NCBI RefSeq assembly: GCF_900156285.1
Contig: NZ_FTNC01000005.1
Location: forward strand, 98,652 to 162,651
DNA from: Halanaerobium kushneri
GTDB taxonomy: Bacteria > Bacillota > Halanaerobiia > Halanaerobiales > Halanaerobiaceae
Length of the DNA stretch: 64,000 nt
Direction: 5' to 3'
Shown here: positions 44,032-52,335 of the stretch, in pieces
Position numbering within the stretch: position 1 is the first letter of the stretch
Layout: each line of letters opens with the position of its first letter
Made by a program: the position numbers and the translations under genes
The notes under the pieces: generated by a model
Told to the model about the DNA's origin: nothing
Database searches by the model: none
Seen by the model: the letters and a program-made list of their open reading frames with translations, nothing else

Positions 44032-45234
44032 ATGCTGACAAAGAAAATTCTGAATGCTGTTTTTAAACGAGTTGAAGGTCAAAAGTTTGAAATTGAATAC
44101 TGGGATGGAGAGACAAAGGTTTTTAATCCGGAATTTAAGGAACAGTCTGCTTTTAAAATTATTTTTGCAGAGAAACTAAGTTTAAATGAAATTAGAAAAA
44201 GTCCTCAGCTTAAACTTGCTGAAGCTTATATGGAAGAAAAAATTAATTTTGAGGGCGATATCAAAAAGTTGATTAAAACAGCAGGTGATAATGTTTTTGA
44301 ACTAATGGAGGAGATTGAAAAGCATAAAATAGATCGAGTGCTTGATTTCCAAACTTCTGAGTCTCCCGAAGAAGAAGAAGAGGGAGTTAGAGAACATTAT
44401 GATATAGGCAATGATTTCTTTAAGCTCTGGCAGGATGATACTATGACCTATTCCTGTGCTTATTTTAAAAATGAAAATGATGAACTTAAAGAGGCACAGC
44501 TGCAAAAAATTGATCATGTCTTAAAAAAATTAAATTTAAAATCTGGGGAAAGATTACTTGATATTGGCTGTGGCTGGGGATCGCTTGCCCTGCGAGCCGC
44601 GGATAAATATGGGGTAGAGGTTATGGGAATTACTCTGAGTAAAGAACAGGAAATTGAAGCCAAAAAAAGAGCTGCTGAAGCCGGTCTGGCTGACAGAGTG
44701 GAAATCAGAAGACAGGATTATCGGAAACTGGCAGAAGAGGATCAAAAATTTGATAAAATAGTAAGTGTGGGTATGTTTGAGCATGTCGGTAAAGAAAATA
44801 TTCCGCTTTATTTTGAGGCGGTTGATAAGATGTTAAAAAACAGAGGGCTTTCACTGGTGCATTCTATTACCCATTTAAAAGAACAGCCAGCACATCCGTG
44901 GCTGCAGAAGTATATTTTCCCCTGGGGCTATATCCCTTCTTTGAGGGAAATTGTCTGGCAGTTACCTGAAAACAATTTTCATCTTTTGGATGTTGAAGAT
45001 ATCGGATATCATTATTCTCTGACTGCAGAAAGATGGCTGGATAATTATGAAGAAGTTGAAAATGAGGTTAAAGAAAAATTTGATGAAAATTTTTATAGAA
45101 TGTGGCGAACATTTTTAATGGGAGTCGTATTTACTTTTAGATATGCTTCAACTTCTGTTCATCAGCTGCTCTTTTCTAAAGGGAAAAATATTGATTTACC
45201 GCTGACCAGAGATTATATTTATCAGGAAGATTAA
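44032..45234 (+). CDS. cfa: Cyclopropane-fatty-acyl-phospholipid synthase
   Basis: A 400-residue SAM-dependent enzyme that converts double bonds of membrane lipids into cyclopropane rings. The SAM motif is LLDIGCGWGSLALRAA near residues 178-193. Further conserved parts are REHYDIGNDFFKLWQDD and TYSCAYF, VSVGMFEHVGKENIP, and LVHSITH. This modification is linked to salt, acid and stationary-phase stress. ATG 44032 is preceded by AGGAGG. Confidence 0.93.
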   Translation: MLTKKILNAVFKRVEGQKFEIEYWDGETKVFNPEFKEQSAFKIIFAEKLSLNEIRKSPQLKLAEAYMEEKINFEGDIKKLIKTAGDNVFELMEEIEKHKIDRVLDFQTSESPEEEEEGVREHYDIGNDFFKLWQDDTMTYSCAYFKNENDELKEAQLQKIDHVLKKLNLKSGERLLDIGCGWGSLALRAADKYGVEVMGITLSKEQEIEAKKRAAEAGLADRVEIRRQDYRKLAEEDQKFDKIVSVGMFEHVGKENIPLYFEAVDKMLKNRGLSLVHSITHLKEQPAHPWLQKYIFPWGYIPSLREIVWQLPENNFHLLDVEDIGYHYSLTAERWLDNYEEVENEVKEKFDENFYRMWRTFLMGVVFTFRYASTSVHQLLFSKGKNIDLPLTRDYIYQED

Positions 45235-45296
45235 TTAAGATAACTATCTATCAGACTACGGACTATTTTCAATAATTAATATAAGGAGCTGAAAAA

Positions 45297-46694
45297 ATGG
45301 CAGAAAAAAAATATAAAATTGCAATTATTGGAGGCGGACCTGGTGGTTATACTGCTGCTTTAAGGGCCGGCCAGCTGGGAGCGGACACTGTTTTGATTGA
45401 GAAAGAAGCTCTGGGAGGGACCTGTTTAAACTGGGGATGTATCCCGACTAAGTCTTTTGTCCGTTCGGCTGAAGTATTTGCTGATATTAAGAATGCAGCT
45501 GATTATGGTATTAAAGTCGAAAATGCAGAACTTGATTTTCCAGCAGTAGTAAAAAGAAAAGATAAAATAGTAAAACGCCTGGTGCGAGGAATTGATCATC
45601 TACTGAAGAAAAGTGGAATAGATAGGATAGATGGTCTGGCATCTTTTATTGATCAAAATACAATTAGAATCGAAAAAGATACTGAGATATTTGAAATTAA
45701 AGCTGAAAATATTATAATTGCTACCGGGTCAAAAGCAGCTTCGCTTCCAATTTCGGGAGCTGGGCTGGAAGGCATTTTGGACAGCCGGGCTGCTCTTGAT
45801 CTAGAAAAGTTACCGGAGTCAATGGTTATTGTCGGTGGTGGAATTATTGGTATGGAATTTGCATTTATCTTTCGTAATTTTGGGGTTGATGTAACTGTTA
45901 TTGAATATTTAGATCAGCTGATAAATGGAGTTGATACTGAGATTGCTGCAGAGCTTAACCGTTCTGCCAGGCGACGACGGATTAGTGTTAAAACTTCTGC
46001 GGAAGTAAAAGAAATTAAAAAATTAGATGCTGGTTATGAGGTCGTTTATCAGCAAAAAGAAAAGAAAAAATCTGCTAAAGCAGAAAAAGTACTGATGGCT
46101 GTTGGCCGCAGACCATATACGGATGGACTTCAACTCGAAAATGTTGGTATTGAAACTATTTCTGAAAGAAATGCTGTTCAGGTCAATAATAAAATGGAAA
46201 CTAATATTGAAGGAATTTATGCTATTGGAGATGTTACAGATAAAATACTCCTTGCACATGTTGCTTCTCACCAGGGTGTTGTAGCAGTAGAAAATATTAT
46301 GGGAATGAATAAAAAAATGAACTATAAAGCTGTACCAGGGGCTATTTTTACTTCTCCTGAAGTGGGAACCGTTGGTTTGAGTGAAAAAGAGGCAAAAGCT
46401 AAAGGTATTGATTATGAAATTGGAAGTTTTCCGTTTGCAGCCAGTGGTAAAGTAATGGCTATGGGGGAGAGAGAGGGTAAAATTAAGTTAATTACAGAAA
46501 AAGATAAAGGCAGGATTATTGGAGCAGCAATTATTGGGATTGAAGCCAGTGATTTAATTGCCGAACTGACTCTGGCGGTAAATTTAGGTTTAACCGCAGA
46601 AAACTTAAGAGAAACAATCCATGCTCATCCGACAACAGCAGAGGTTGTTCACGAAGCTGCTCTGGATCTTGGAGAAGGTTCACTTAATGCCTGA
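45297..46694 (+). CDS. lpdA: Dihydrolipoyl dehydrogenase-type flavoprotein
   Basis: A 465-residue FAD-dependent disulfide reductase. The FAD loop is IIGGGPGGYTAALRAGQLGA, the redox-active pair is in GGTCLNWGCIPTK, the NAD site is VIVGGGIIGMEFA, and the C-terminal catalytic pair lies in HAHPTTAEVVHEA. These match E3 of 2-oxoacid dehydrogenase or glycine cleavage complexes. No such complex is encoded nearby, so its partner is unknown, and other disulfide reductases remain possible. ATG 45297 follows AAGGAG. Confidence 0.9.
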   Translation: MAEKKYKIAIIGGGPGGYTAALRAGQLGADTVLIEKEALGGTCLNWGCIPTKSFVRSAEVFADIKNAADYGIKVENAELDFPAVVKRKDKIVKRLVRGIDHLLKKSGIDRIDGLASFIDQNTIRIEKDTEIFEIKAENIIIATGSKAASLPISGAGLEGILDSRAALDLEKLPESMVIVGGGIIGMEFAFIFRNFGVDVTVIEYLDQLINGVDTEIAAELNRSARRRRISVKTSAEVKEIKKLDAGYEVVYQQKEKKKSAKAEKVLMAVGRRPYTDGLQLENVGIETISERNAVQVNNKMETNIEGIYAIGDVTDKILLAHVASHQGVVAVENIMGMNKKMNYKAVPGAIFTSPEVGTVGLSEKEAKAKGIDYEIGSFPFAASGKVMAMGEREGKIKLITEKDKGRIIGAAIIGIEASDLIAELTLAVNLGLTAENLRETIHAHPTTAEVVHEAALDLGEGSLNA

Positions 46695-46777
46695 TTAAAA
46701 TTGGATTAGAAGTTAAAGTCTGCTCTTATGATTACTATTCTGCAGTCTTAATTGACATTTTTCGACAGAGTAAAAAT

Positions 46778-46806
46778 TTGACTTATACAGTGGAAAAATA
46801 TATAAT
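46778..46806 (+). promoter_or_regulatory. Promoter of encapsulin operon
   Basis: TTGACT at 46778-46783 and TATAAT at 46801-46806 with an exact 17-base spacer. It is 68 bases before the EncFtn start. Confidence 0.75.
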
Positions 46807-46874
46807 TAATTTGAGAATGAATATCAATTTATAATTTAGATTAATGTGTTAAAAATTAAAGGGAGGTCAGATTT

Positions 46875-47249
46875 ATGAGCGAATATCATGAACCAGCGGA
46901 AAAATTATCTGAAGAAGCGATTGATTATCATCGTATTATTAAGAGTGTAATCGAAGAGTTAGAAGCAGTTGATTGGTATAACCAGCGGGCTGAGGCAACT
47001 AGTGATCCCGATGTACAGGCAATTGTGGAACATAATCGTGATGAAGAAATCGAACATGCCTGCATGGGCCTGGAATGGCTGCGTCGAAATAATCCTGTCT
47101 GGGACGAAATGTTAAGAACTTTCCTTTTTCAAACAGCAAAGATAACTGAAATAGAAGAAGAGGGTGAAACTGAAGATGGAGGAGAAGCTGAAGAAGCTCC
47201 TGCTTCCAGTAAATCACTTGGTTTAGGCAATATGAGAGGAGGAGAATAA
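46875..47249 (+). CDS. Encapsulated ferritin-like protein (EncFtn)
   Basis: A 124-residue ferroxidase packed inside encapsulin shells. The two-helix core matches EncFtn: ELEAVDWYNQRAEAT, HNRDEEIEHACMGLEWLRR and PVWDEML. Iron ligands at the dimer interface are probably Glu28, Glu58 and His61, by comparison with the Rhodospirillum rubrum protein. The acidic linker (about 95-112) leads to a C-terminal cargo peptide ending SLGLGNMRGGE, like known SLxxGxLR targeting peptides. ATG 46875 follows GGGAGG. It is directly followed by the shell gene. Confidence 0.93.
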   Translation: MSEYHEPAEKLSEEAIDYHRIIKSVIEELEAVDWYNQRAEATSDPDVQAIVEHNRDEEIEHACMGLEWLRRNNPVWDEMLRTFLFQTAKITEIEEEGETEDGGEAEEAPASSKSLGLGNMRGGE

Positions 47250-48050
47250 ATGGATATTTTAAAACGCTCACTGGCACCATTTGCGGAAGAAGCATGGAAT
47301 TTTTTAGATGAAGAAGCAACTGATGTACTGAGTCAGAAATTGAAAGCTCGAAAAGAGGTTGATTTCCTGGGACCCAAAGGTTTAGAACTTTCTTCAATTA
47401 ATACCGGTCGTTTTAGTCCCGTAGGTATTGAAGATGTTGAAGGAGTAACTTATTCTACTAGAGAGGTCCTCCCTTTAGTGGAATTGAAAGTTCCATTTAC
47501 AATGAAACTCAGCGAAATCGAAGCCTTAGCCCGGGGAGCAGAAGATGTTGATACAGATAATCTGATTGATGCTGCCTCTAAACTGGCAAAGGCAGAAAAT
47601 AAGGCAGTATTTTATGGTCTAGATGAAGTTAATATTGAAGGTATTGTCGAAGCATCAGAATATGAAGAAGTTAGTGTTTCCGGAGGTGAAAAAGAGTTAA
47701 TTTCTGGACTCTTAAGAGCGCTGACTTTATTTGAAGAAAAGAGTGTTGGAGGCACTAAACGTTTACTTCTTGGTCCTGAACTTTATTCTCTACTATATGA
47801 ATTGGATGATAAGGGTTATCCACTTAAACGTAAGGTTGAAGAAATGGTTGATAATGGTGCTGTTTTAGTACCTGATCTGGGCAACAGAGGATTATTGATT
47901 TCTGAGCGTGGTGGAGATTTTGAACTGACAGTTGGCCAGGATATTTCTTTAGGTTTTGAAGATAGAAATGATGATGAGGTAGAATTATTCTTTTTAGAAA
48001 CCTTTACCTTTAGAGTAAATGGGCCTGAAGCTGCTGTGGTATTAAAATAG
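47250..48050 (+). CDS. Encapsulin shell protein, family 1
   Basis: A 266-residue HK97-fold shell protein of the linocin M18 type. Typical features are the N-terminal LKRSLAPFAEEAWNFLDEEA, the E-loop region around TYSTREVLPLVELKVPFTM, and the C-terminal ELFFLETFTFRV. It self-assembles into a nanocompartment that takes in the ferritin-like cargo encoded immediately before it, storing iron and limiting oxidative damage. The ATG follows the cargo stop after no gap; AGGAGGAG at the cargo gene end is the ribosome site. Confidence 0.95.
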   Translation: MDILKRSLAPFAEEAWNFLDEEATDVLSQKLKARKEVDFLGPKGLELSSINTGRFSPVGIEDVEGVTYSTREVLPLVELKVPFTMKLSEIEALARGAEDVDTDNLIDAASKLAKAENKAVFYGLDEVNIEGIVEASEYEEVSVSGGEKELISGLLRALTLFEEKSVGGTKRLLLGPELYSLLYELDDKGYPLKRKVEEMVDNGAVLVPDLGNRGLLISERGGDFELTVGQDISLGFEDRNDDEVELFFLETFTFRVNGPEAAVVLK

Positions 48051-48078
48051 ACTTAAACTTGAATAGTTTAAATTAAAA

Positions 48079-48117
48079 ACCGTTCACTGGATAAATTCAG
48101 TGGGCGGTATTTTTTTG
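48079..48117 (+). terminator. Rho-independent terminator of encapsulin operon
   Basis: ACCGTTCACTG pairs with CAGTGGGCGGT (two G-U pairs) and a T-run follows. Confidence 0.85.
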
Positions 48118-48125
48118 TCTTTTTG

Positions 48126-48165
48126 CAAACGTTTGTTTGAATTATTTGCTATTTTGTATTATAAT
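48126..48165 (+). promoter_or_regulatory. Promoter with adjacent CAAACGTTTG palindrome
   Basis: TTGAAT at 48137-48142 and TATAAT at 48160-48165 are 17 bases apart. A perfect ten-base palindrome, CAAACGTTTG at 48126-48135, lies directly upstream of the -35 box. It resembles the half-site style of LacI-family operators. It precedes the radical-SAM gene. Confidence 0.55.
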
Positions 48166-48206
48166 ATAATTAAATAAATTTTTTGAATCAAAGGAATGTG
48201 AAAATA

Positions 48207-49478
48207 ATGGAGCTTCAAAAAAAGCTTGAAATTTTAAGTGATGCAGCTAAATATGATGTTTCCTGTTCTTCAAGCGGCAGCAGTGGTCGGGGAGATAGTT
48301 CAGGTCTTGGTAATACTAAAGCCAGTGGTATCTGCCACAGTTGGACAGATGATGGTCGCTGTGTTTCACTGCTTAAAATTTTATTTACAAATTATTGTCT
48401 TTATGACTGTCAATACTGTGTTAATAGGGTCAGCAATGACCGTTCACGGGCTTCATTTACGCCGGAAGAGGTGGCCCAGTTAACCGTTGATTTTTATAAG
48501 CGTAATTATATTGAAGGTCTTTTTTTAAGTTCGGCTGTTAATAGAAGTCCAGACTGGACAATGGAACAACTGCTCACAACTGTTCAGCTGCTGAGAAATA
48601 AACATAATTATCAGGGCTATATTCATTTAAAGGCAATTCCTGGAGCAGATTTTAAATTGATTTATCAGGCAGGACTGCTGGTGGATCGAATGAGTGTAAA
48701 TATTGAGCTTCCCAGTGAAGGCAGTCTGGAAAAGCTGGCTCCTCAAAAAAAGAAGGCTGGAATTCTTGCTCCAATGAAAGGGATTGGTGCTGGTATAGAA
48801 AATAATATTATTGAACGTAAAAAATATAAGCAAAAAGAGAAGTTTGTGCCGGCAGGTCAGTCAACTCAATTAATTGTTGGTGCCAGTCCAGAATCAGATA
48901 GACAGATTATTTCTCTGTCAGAAGGATTATATGATCACTTTAATTTAAAAAGAGTTTATTATTCTGCCTACTTACCAGTTAATAATTCTTCTCTGCTGCC
49001 AGCTTTACCCGGGCCACCACTAAAGCGCGAGCATCGACTTTATCAGGCGGACTGGCTTTTAAGATTTTATGGTTTTAAAGCCGGCGAATTATTAACACCC
49101 GGCAGAGAAAATTTTGATCTGAAAATTGATCCTAAAGCAGATTGGGCTCTAAATAATTTAGATAAATTTCCAGTAGAAGTTAACACAGCCGATTATGAGA
49201 TGCTGCTTAGAGTACCGGGAATTGGACCCCGCTCGGCTGCCAAGATTGTTAAAGCCAGAAGAGAAAAAAAATTGACCCATTATAATTTAAAAAAGATGAG
49301 AATTGTTTTAAAAAGAGCAAATTTCTTTATCACCTGTAATGGAAAATATGCAGCAGCTGTTCCTTTTGAGAGTGAAGTTATTTACAGTCGATTGGCTGAA
49401 AAAGAAGCTGAGCAGATGTCGTTATTTAATTCAACCAAAAGCGAGGCAAAAGAATGGGATTTTAATTTAGTAAAATAA
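48207..49478 (+). CDS. Radical SAM protein, DNA modification/repair type
   Basis: A 423-residue radical-SAM protein. The [4Fe-4S] site is CLYDCQYC (Cx3Cx2C), preceded by the conserved KASGICHSWT-like segment. A helix-hairpin-helix region lies near the C-terminus (LLRVPGIGPRSAAKIVKARR), which commonly contacts DNA. I recognise the family called putative DNA modification/repair radical SAM protein, usually next to the partner found here. The reaction is unknown. ATG 48207 was chosen over the TTG at 48183. It is 25 bases before the partner gene. Confidence 0.88.
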   Translation: MELQKKLEILSDAAKYDVSCSSSGSSGRGDSSGLGNTKASGICHSWTDDGRCVSLLKILFTNYCLYDCQYCVNRVSNDRSRASFTPEEVAQLTVDFYKRNYIEGLFLSSAVNRSPDWTMEQLLTTVQLLRNKHNYQGYIHLKAIPGADFKLIYQAGLLVDRMSVNIELPSEGSLEKLAPQKKKAGILAPMKGIGAGIENNIIERKKYKQKEKFVPAGQSTQLIVGASPESDRQIISLSEGLYDHFNLKRVYYSAYLPVNNSSLLPALPGPPLKREHRLYQADWLLRFYGFKAGELLTPGRENFDLKIDPKADWALNNLDKFPVEVNTADYEMLLRVPGIGPRSAAKIVKARREKKLTHYNLKKMRIVLKRANFFITCNGKYAAAVPFESEVIYSRLAEKEAEQMSLFNSTKSEAKEWDFNLVK

Positions 49479-49503
49479 ATTTTTTGAATGAGGTATGGTA
49501 AAT

Positions 49504-50295
49504 ATGAGTTCCAATAATTATGAGAAAAAGGTCTATATTTATGATGGCAGTTATCAGGGCTTAATGACAGCACTTTATCTGGCTTTTAAGCAGAGAGAGG
49601 CTCCGATAAAAATTTTATCTCAAACAGATTTCAGAGATGATTTATTTTATCAAACAAAAACAATTATAACAGATATTGATAAAGCTGCTTTTTTCTCAGA
49701 ACAAATAAAAAATCACATTTCAGTACAGGCTCTTAATAATATTTTTCATGCCTATCTTTCGGAAACAGAAAAATTAGAATTATATATTTTTCGTTATCTG
49801 TTTATGGGTTTTAAAGTGGGTGAGAAAGTGGATCAATATCTGACTAAAAATTATGTGCGACAGGTACAGGATTTGGCTCATAAAGTCAGACACGAAAGTC
49901 ATCGCTTAAAGGGATTGATTCGTCTCCAGGAAGCTGCCGGGGGCAAATATTATGCAGCAGTTGAGCCTGATTATAAAACTTTAGTTCTGCTGGCCCCTCA
50001 TTTTAAAAATAGGTTTTCAACCATGAACTGGATAATTCATGATTTAAAAAGAGAAGAGGCAGTTATCTATTCAGCAGAGGATAAAGAATGGCTTTTAATT
50101 GATTTAGAAAAAGATTTTAAACCTGAACTTTCTCAAAAAGAAACAGAGGTTCAGGATCTCTGGCGGGCCTTCTTTTCTGCAGTCAGTATTAAAAATCGTA
50201 GAAATCGCAAAGTACAGCAGCAGTTTATGCCGCAAAAATACTGGAAACATTTGATTGAGAGACCGGGCAGCAGTCAAAATCATAGATTGGAATAA
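49504..50295 (+). CDS. DNA-metabolism protein, partner of radical SAM
   Basis: A 263-residue protein of the TIGR03915/DUF4130 type (probable DNA metabolism). The characteristic parts are YIYDGSYQGLMTALYLAF at the N-terminus, YLFMGFKVGEKVDQYL, and HKVRHESHRLKGLIRLQE in the middle. In many genomes a uracil-DNA-glycosylase domain is fused to or next to it; here the sequence ends without such a domain and none is adjacent. ATG 49504 is placed about ten bases after GAGG; ATG 49495 is an alternative. Biochemical activity is unknown. Confidence 0.85.
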   Translation: MSSNNYEKKVYIYDGSYQGLMTALYLAFKQREAPIKILSQTDFRDDLFYQTKTIITDIDKAAFFSEQIKNHISVQALNNIFHAYLSETEKLELYIFRYLFMGFKVGEKVDQYLTKNYVRQVQDLAHKVRHESHRLKGLIRLQEAAGGKYYAAVEPDYKTLVLLAPHFKNRFSTMNWIIHDLKREEAVIYSAEDKEWLLIDLEKDFKPELSQKETEVQDLWRAFFSAVSIKNRRNRKVQQQFMPQKYWKHLIERPGSSQNHRLE

Positions 50296-50303
50296 AATTA
50301 TTT

Positions 50304-50337
50304 AACTGAAGTGATTAACTACTTCAGTTTTTTTATT
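50304..50337 (+). terminator. Rho-independent terminator
   Basis: AACTGAAGT pairs with ACTTCAGTT and a T-run follows, ending the radical-SAM pair. Confidence 0.88.
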
Positions 50338-50348
50338 TTTTAAAAGTA

Positions 50349-50410
50349 TTGACAAAAAGAAAAAAAAGATCTATACTTAACTAGTAAATTAGTAAATTAC
50401 TAAATTAGTA
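50349..50410 (+). promoter_or_regulatory. Strong promoter with downstream repeated operator
   Basis: TTGACA (50349-50354), a 17-base spacer and TATACT (50372-50377) form a near-consensus promoter. Right after it lies TTAGTAA-A-TTACTAA (50389-50403), a perfect 7-1-7 palindrome. It is flanked by further TAGTAAAT copies (50382-50388 and 50404-50410). A repressor bound here would block the start of transcription. Confidence 0.7.
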
Positions 50411-50432
50411 AAAACAATAGGAGGTAAATAGA

Positions 50433-50912
50433 ATGAAAATACCAACCAGTTTAAAACACAAGCCGGTAATAGTCTGCGAAAATTATGAAAATATTGATGG
50501 CAGAAAAGCTTATGATTCTGATGCTAAAGGACTTTCTTTAGGCCTGGCTCAGTGGAATGATCGAGGAAAAGTAGATATTTCCGCCAAAGTCTGGCGGCAT
50601 ACAGGAAATAAATGGTCCAGACAGTCTGAAGAATTACCCCTACATCGAGTGCTTGATCTTGCAATTTTAGTTGCCAGAACTTCCAAACATTTTAGGGAGG
50701 CCTATCGTTATGATAATTTATATGACAAAGAAAATCCACAATTGGATAGAGTGGGGCTTCAGGGTGATGCAATGACAGTTGCAGTAGCAGAAGATAATCC
50801 GAATCTTGATGAAGACATTAAATTATTTGATGATGCTCTAAAAAATGATGGTGAACTTATTGGAGAAAGACTGGCAGTGCTCGCCAGACTTTTAAAGGAA
50901 ATGGGTTATTAG
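50433..50912 (+). CDS. DUF6530-like protein of unknown function
   Basis: A 159-residue soluble protein. I tentatively place it in the DUF6530 family by LKHKPVIVCENYENIDG, DAKGLSLGLAQWNDRGKVD and SRQSEELPLHRVLDLAIL. No catalytic or metal motif is obvious. It has a near-consensus promoter and a compact operator, so it is probably a switched gene. The gene is 10 bases from wecB and shares its transcript. ATG 50433 follows AGGAGG. Confidence 0.75.
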   Translation: MKIPTSLKHKPVIVCENYENIDGRKAYDSDAKGLSLGLAQWNDRGKVDISAKVWRHTGNKWSRQSEELPLHRVLDLAILVARTSKHFREAYRYDNLYDKENPQLDRVGLQGDAMTVAVAEDNPNLDEDIKLFDDALKNDGELIGERLAVLARLLKEMGY

Positions 50913-50922
50913 GGGGCTAACA

Positions 50923-52074
50923 ATGAAGAAAAAAATAATGGCAGTTTTCGGAACCAGGCCAGAGGCTATTAAGATGGCCCCTCTGCTCAAAGCCCTCCAG
51001 GCAAAAGAAAATTATGAACTGATTATTACAGTAACAGCTCAGCACCGAGAAATGCTGGATCAGGTAATGAGCCTTTTTAAACTAAAAGCAGATTATGACT
51101 TAGATATTATGCGGGATAGACAGACATTAAGTGGTCTTTCTGCCCGAATAATTAAAAAACTTGATGGAATTTTGAGTCAGGAAAACCCTGACCTTCTGCT
51201 GGTTCATGGAGATACTTCTTCAACTTTCATTGGCGCTCTCACCGCTTTTTATAATCAAGTTGATATTGCTCATATAGAAGCAGGCTTGAGAACTCATAAT
51301 AAATACTCTCCCTTCCCGGAAGAGATGAACCGCCAGTTAACGGGGGTACTTGCTGATCTTAATTTTGCACCTACTTTAAGGGCTAGAAAAAATTTACTGC
51401 TTGAAAACACTTCAGAAAGTAAAATTTTTGTAACAGGGAATACTGTTATTGATGCCTTACTTTCTGTAGTAGATAAAAATTATATTTTTGAAAATGAGTT
51501 ACTAAAAAACTTTGATTATAAAAACAAGAAACTTATTTTACTGACAGCTCACCGAAGAGAAAATTTAGGACAGCCAATGGAAAACATTTTTAAGGCTGTT
51601 AGGGATCTAACAGAACAGATTAGTAATTTAGAAGTTATATTTCCTGTGCATTTAAACCCTGTAATTAGAGAATTATCGAAAAAAATGCTGGCAGATAATA
51701 AGCAGATACATTTAATTGAACCCTTAGATTATTTACCTTTCGCCAACCTGATGGCAAGGGTCGATCTGGTACTTACTGATTCAGGTGGGATTCAGGAAGA
51801 AGCTCCTTCTTTAGCCAAACCTGTTTTAGTTTTAAGAGATACCACCGAAAGACCAGAGGCTGTAGAAGCGGGAACAGTTATTAAAATTGGTACAGAATAT
51901 AATGATATTTATCAGCAGAGTTTAAAACTTTTAACTGATAGTAAAGAATATAATAAATATGCAGCAGCTGTAAATCCTTATGGAGATGGCAAGGCCGTAA
52001 AAAGAATAATTCAGGCACTGGATTATCACTTTAATTACAGCAGTAAAAGACCGGCTGATTTTAGATGTAATTAA
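50923..52074 (+). CDS. wecB: UDP-N-acetylglucosamine 2-epimerase
   Basis: A 383-residue non-hydrolysing epimerase converting UDP-GlcNAc to UDP-ManNAc for surface polysaccharides. Motifs: FGTRPEAIKMAPLLKAL at the N-terminus, LVHGDTSST, IEAGLRTHNKYSPFPEEMNR, LTAHRREN and LTDSGGIQEEAPS, followed by DTTERPEAVEAGT. ATG 50923 follows TTAGGGGG just after the DUF6530-like gene. No other polysaccharide genes are adjacent, so the product pathway is not shown. Confidence 0.93.
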   Translation: MKKKIMAVFGTRPEAIKMAPLLKALQAKENYELIITVTAQHREMLDQVMSLFKLKADYDLDIMRDRQTLSGLSARIIKKLDGILSQENPDLLLVHGDTSSTFIGALTAFYNQVDIAHIEAGLRTHNKYSPFPEEMNRQLTGVLADLNFAPTLRARKNLLLENTSESKIFVTGNTVIDALLSVVDKNYIFENELLKNFDYKNKKLILLTAHRRENLGQPMENIFKAVRDLTEQISNLEVIFPVHLNPVIRELSKKMLADNKQIHLIEPLDYLPFANLMARVDLVLTDSGGIQEEAPSLAKPVLVLRDTTERPEAVEAGTVIKIGTEYNDIYQQSLKLLTDSKEYNKYAAAVNPYGDGKAVKRIIQALDYHFNYSSKRPADFRCN

Positions 52075-52118
52075 ATCAATAATTCAAATCAAATATTAGA
52101 TTTTTTGGAGGGCTTCCT

Positions 52119-52181
52119 ATTAAAATAATTTTAACAGGGAGCTTTCTGCTGTCAGTAATAATAATCATTTTTAGTATTTGA
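52119..52181 (+). CDS. Possible 20-residue membrane peptide with ATT start
   Basis: GGAGGG at 52107-52112 is followed after six bases by ATT and an open frame of 20 codons, then TGA. The peptide would read (M)KIILTGSFLLSVIIIIFSI, one hydrophobic helix. No ATG, GTG or TTG is in place. It is possible only if ATT is used, as the ATA-start cases here suggest. Support is weak. Confidence 0.25.
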   Translation: MKIILTGSFLLSVIIIIFSI

Positions 52182-52263
52182 TAAATCTAAATTTTGATAA
52201 AATGGAGGCAAAATATTTCCAGTCATAAGCAGGACTTACCAGCTTTCTCTTGAATAATATATA

Positions 52264-52296
52264 TTAGACAGAGAGTATCAATTAATTTTTGTCTAA
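52264..52296 (+). promoter_or_regulatory. Inverted repeat before korA
   Basis: TTAGACA (52264-52270) is complementary to TGTCTAA (52290-52296), 19 bases apart, in the leader of the korAB operon. It could be an operator or leader hairpin. Confidence 0.35.
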
Positions 52297-52335
52297 AAAG
52301 ATAAGATTTTGGAATTTGCAAAGGAGGTAATAAGA

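Noticed and set aside
50382..50410. CRISPR-like repeats TAGTAAAT
   Set aside because: Units are only eight bases, overlapping and within a promoter region; there are no spacers.
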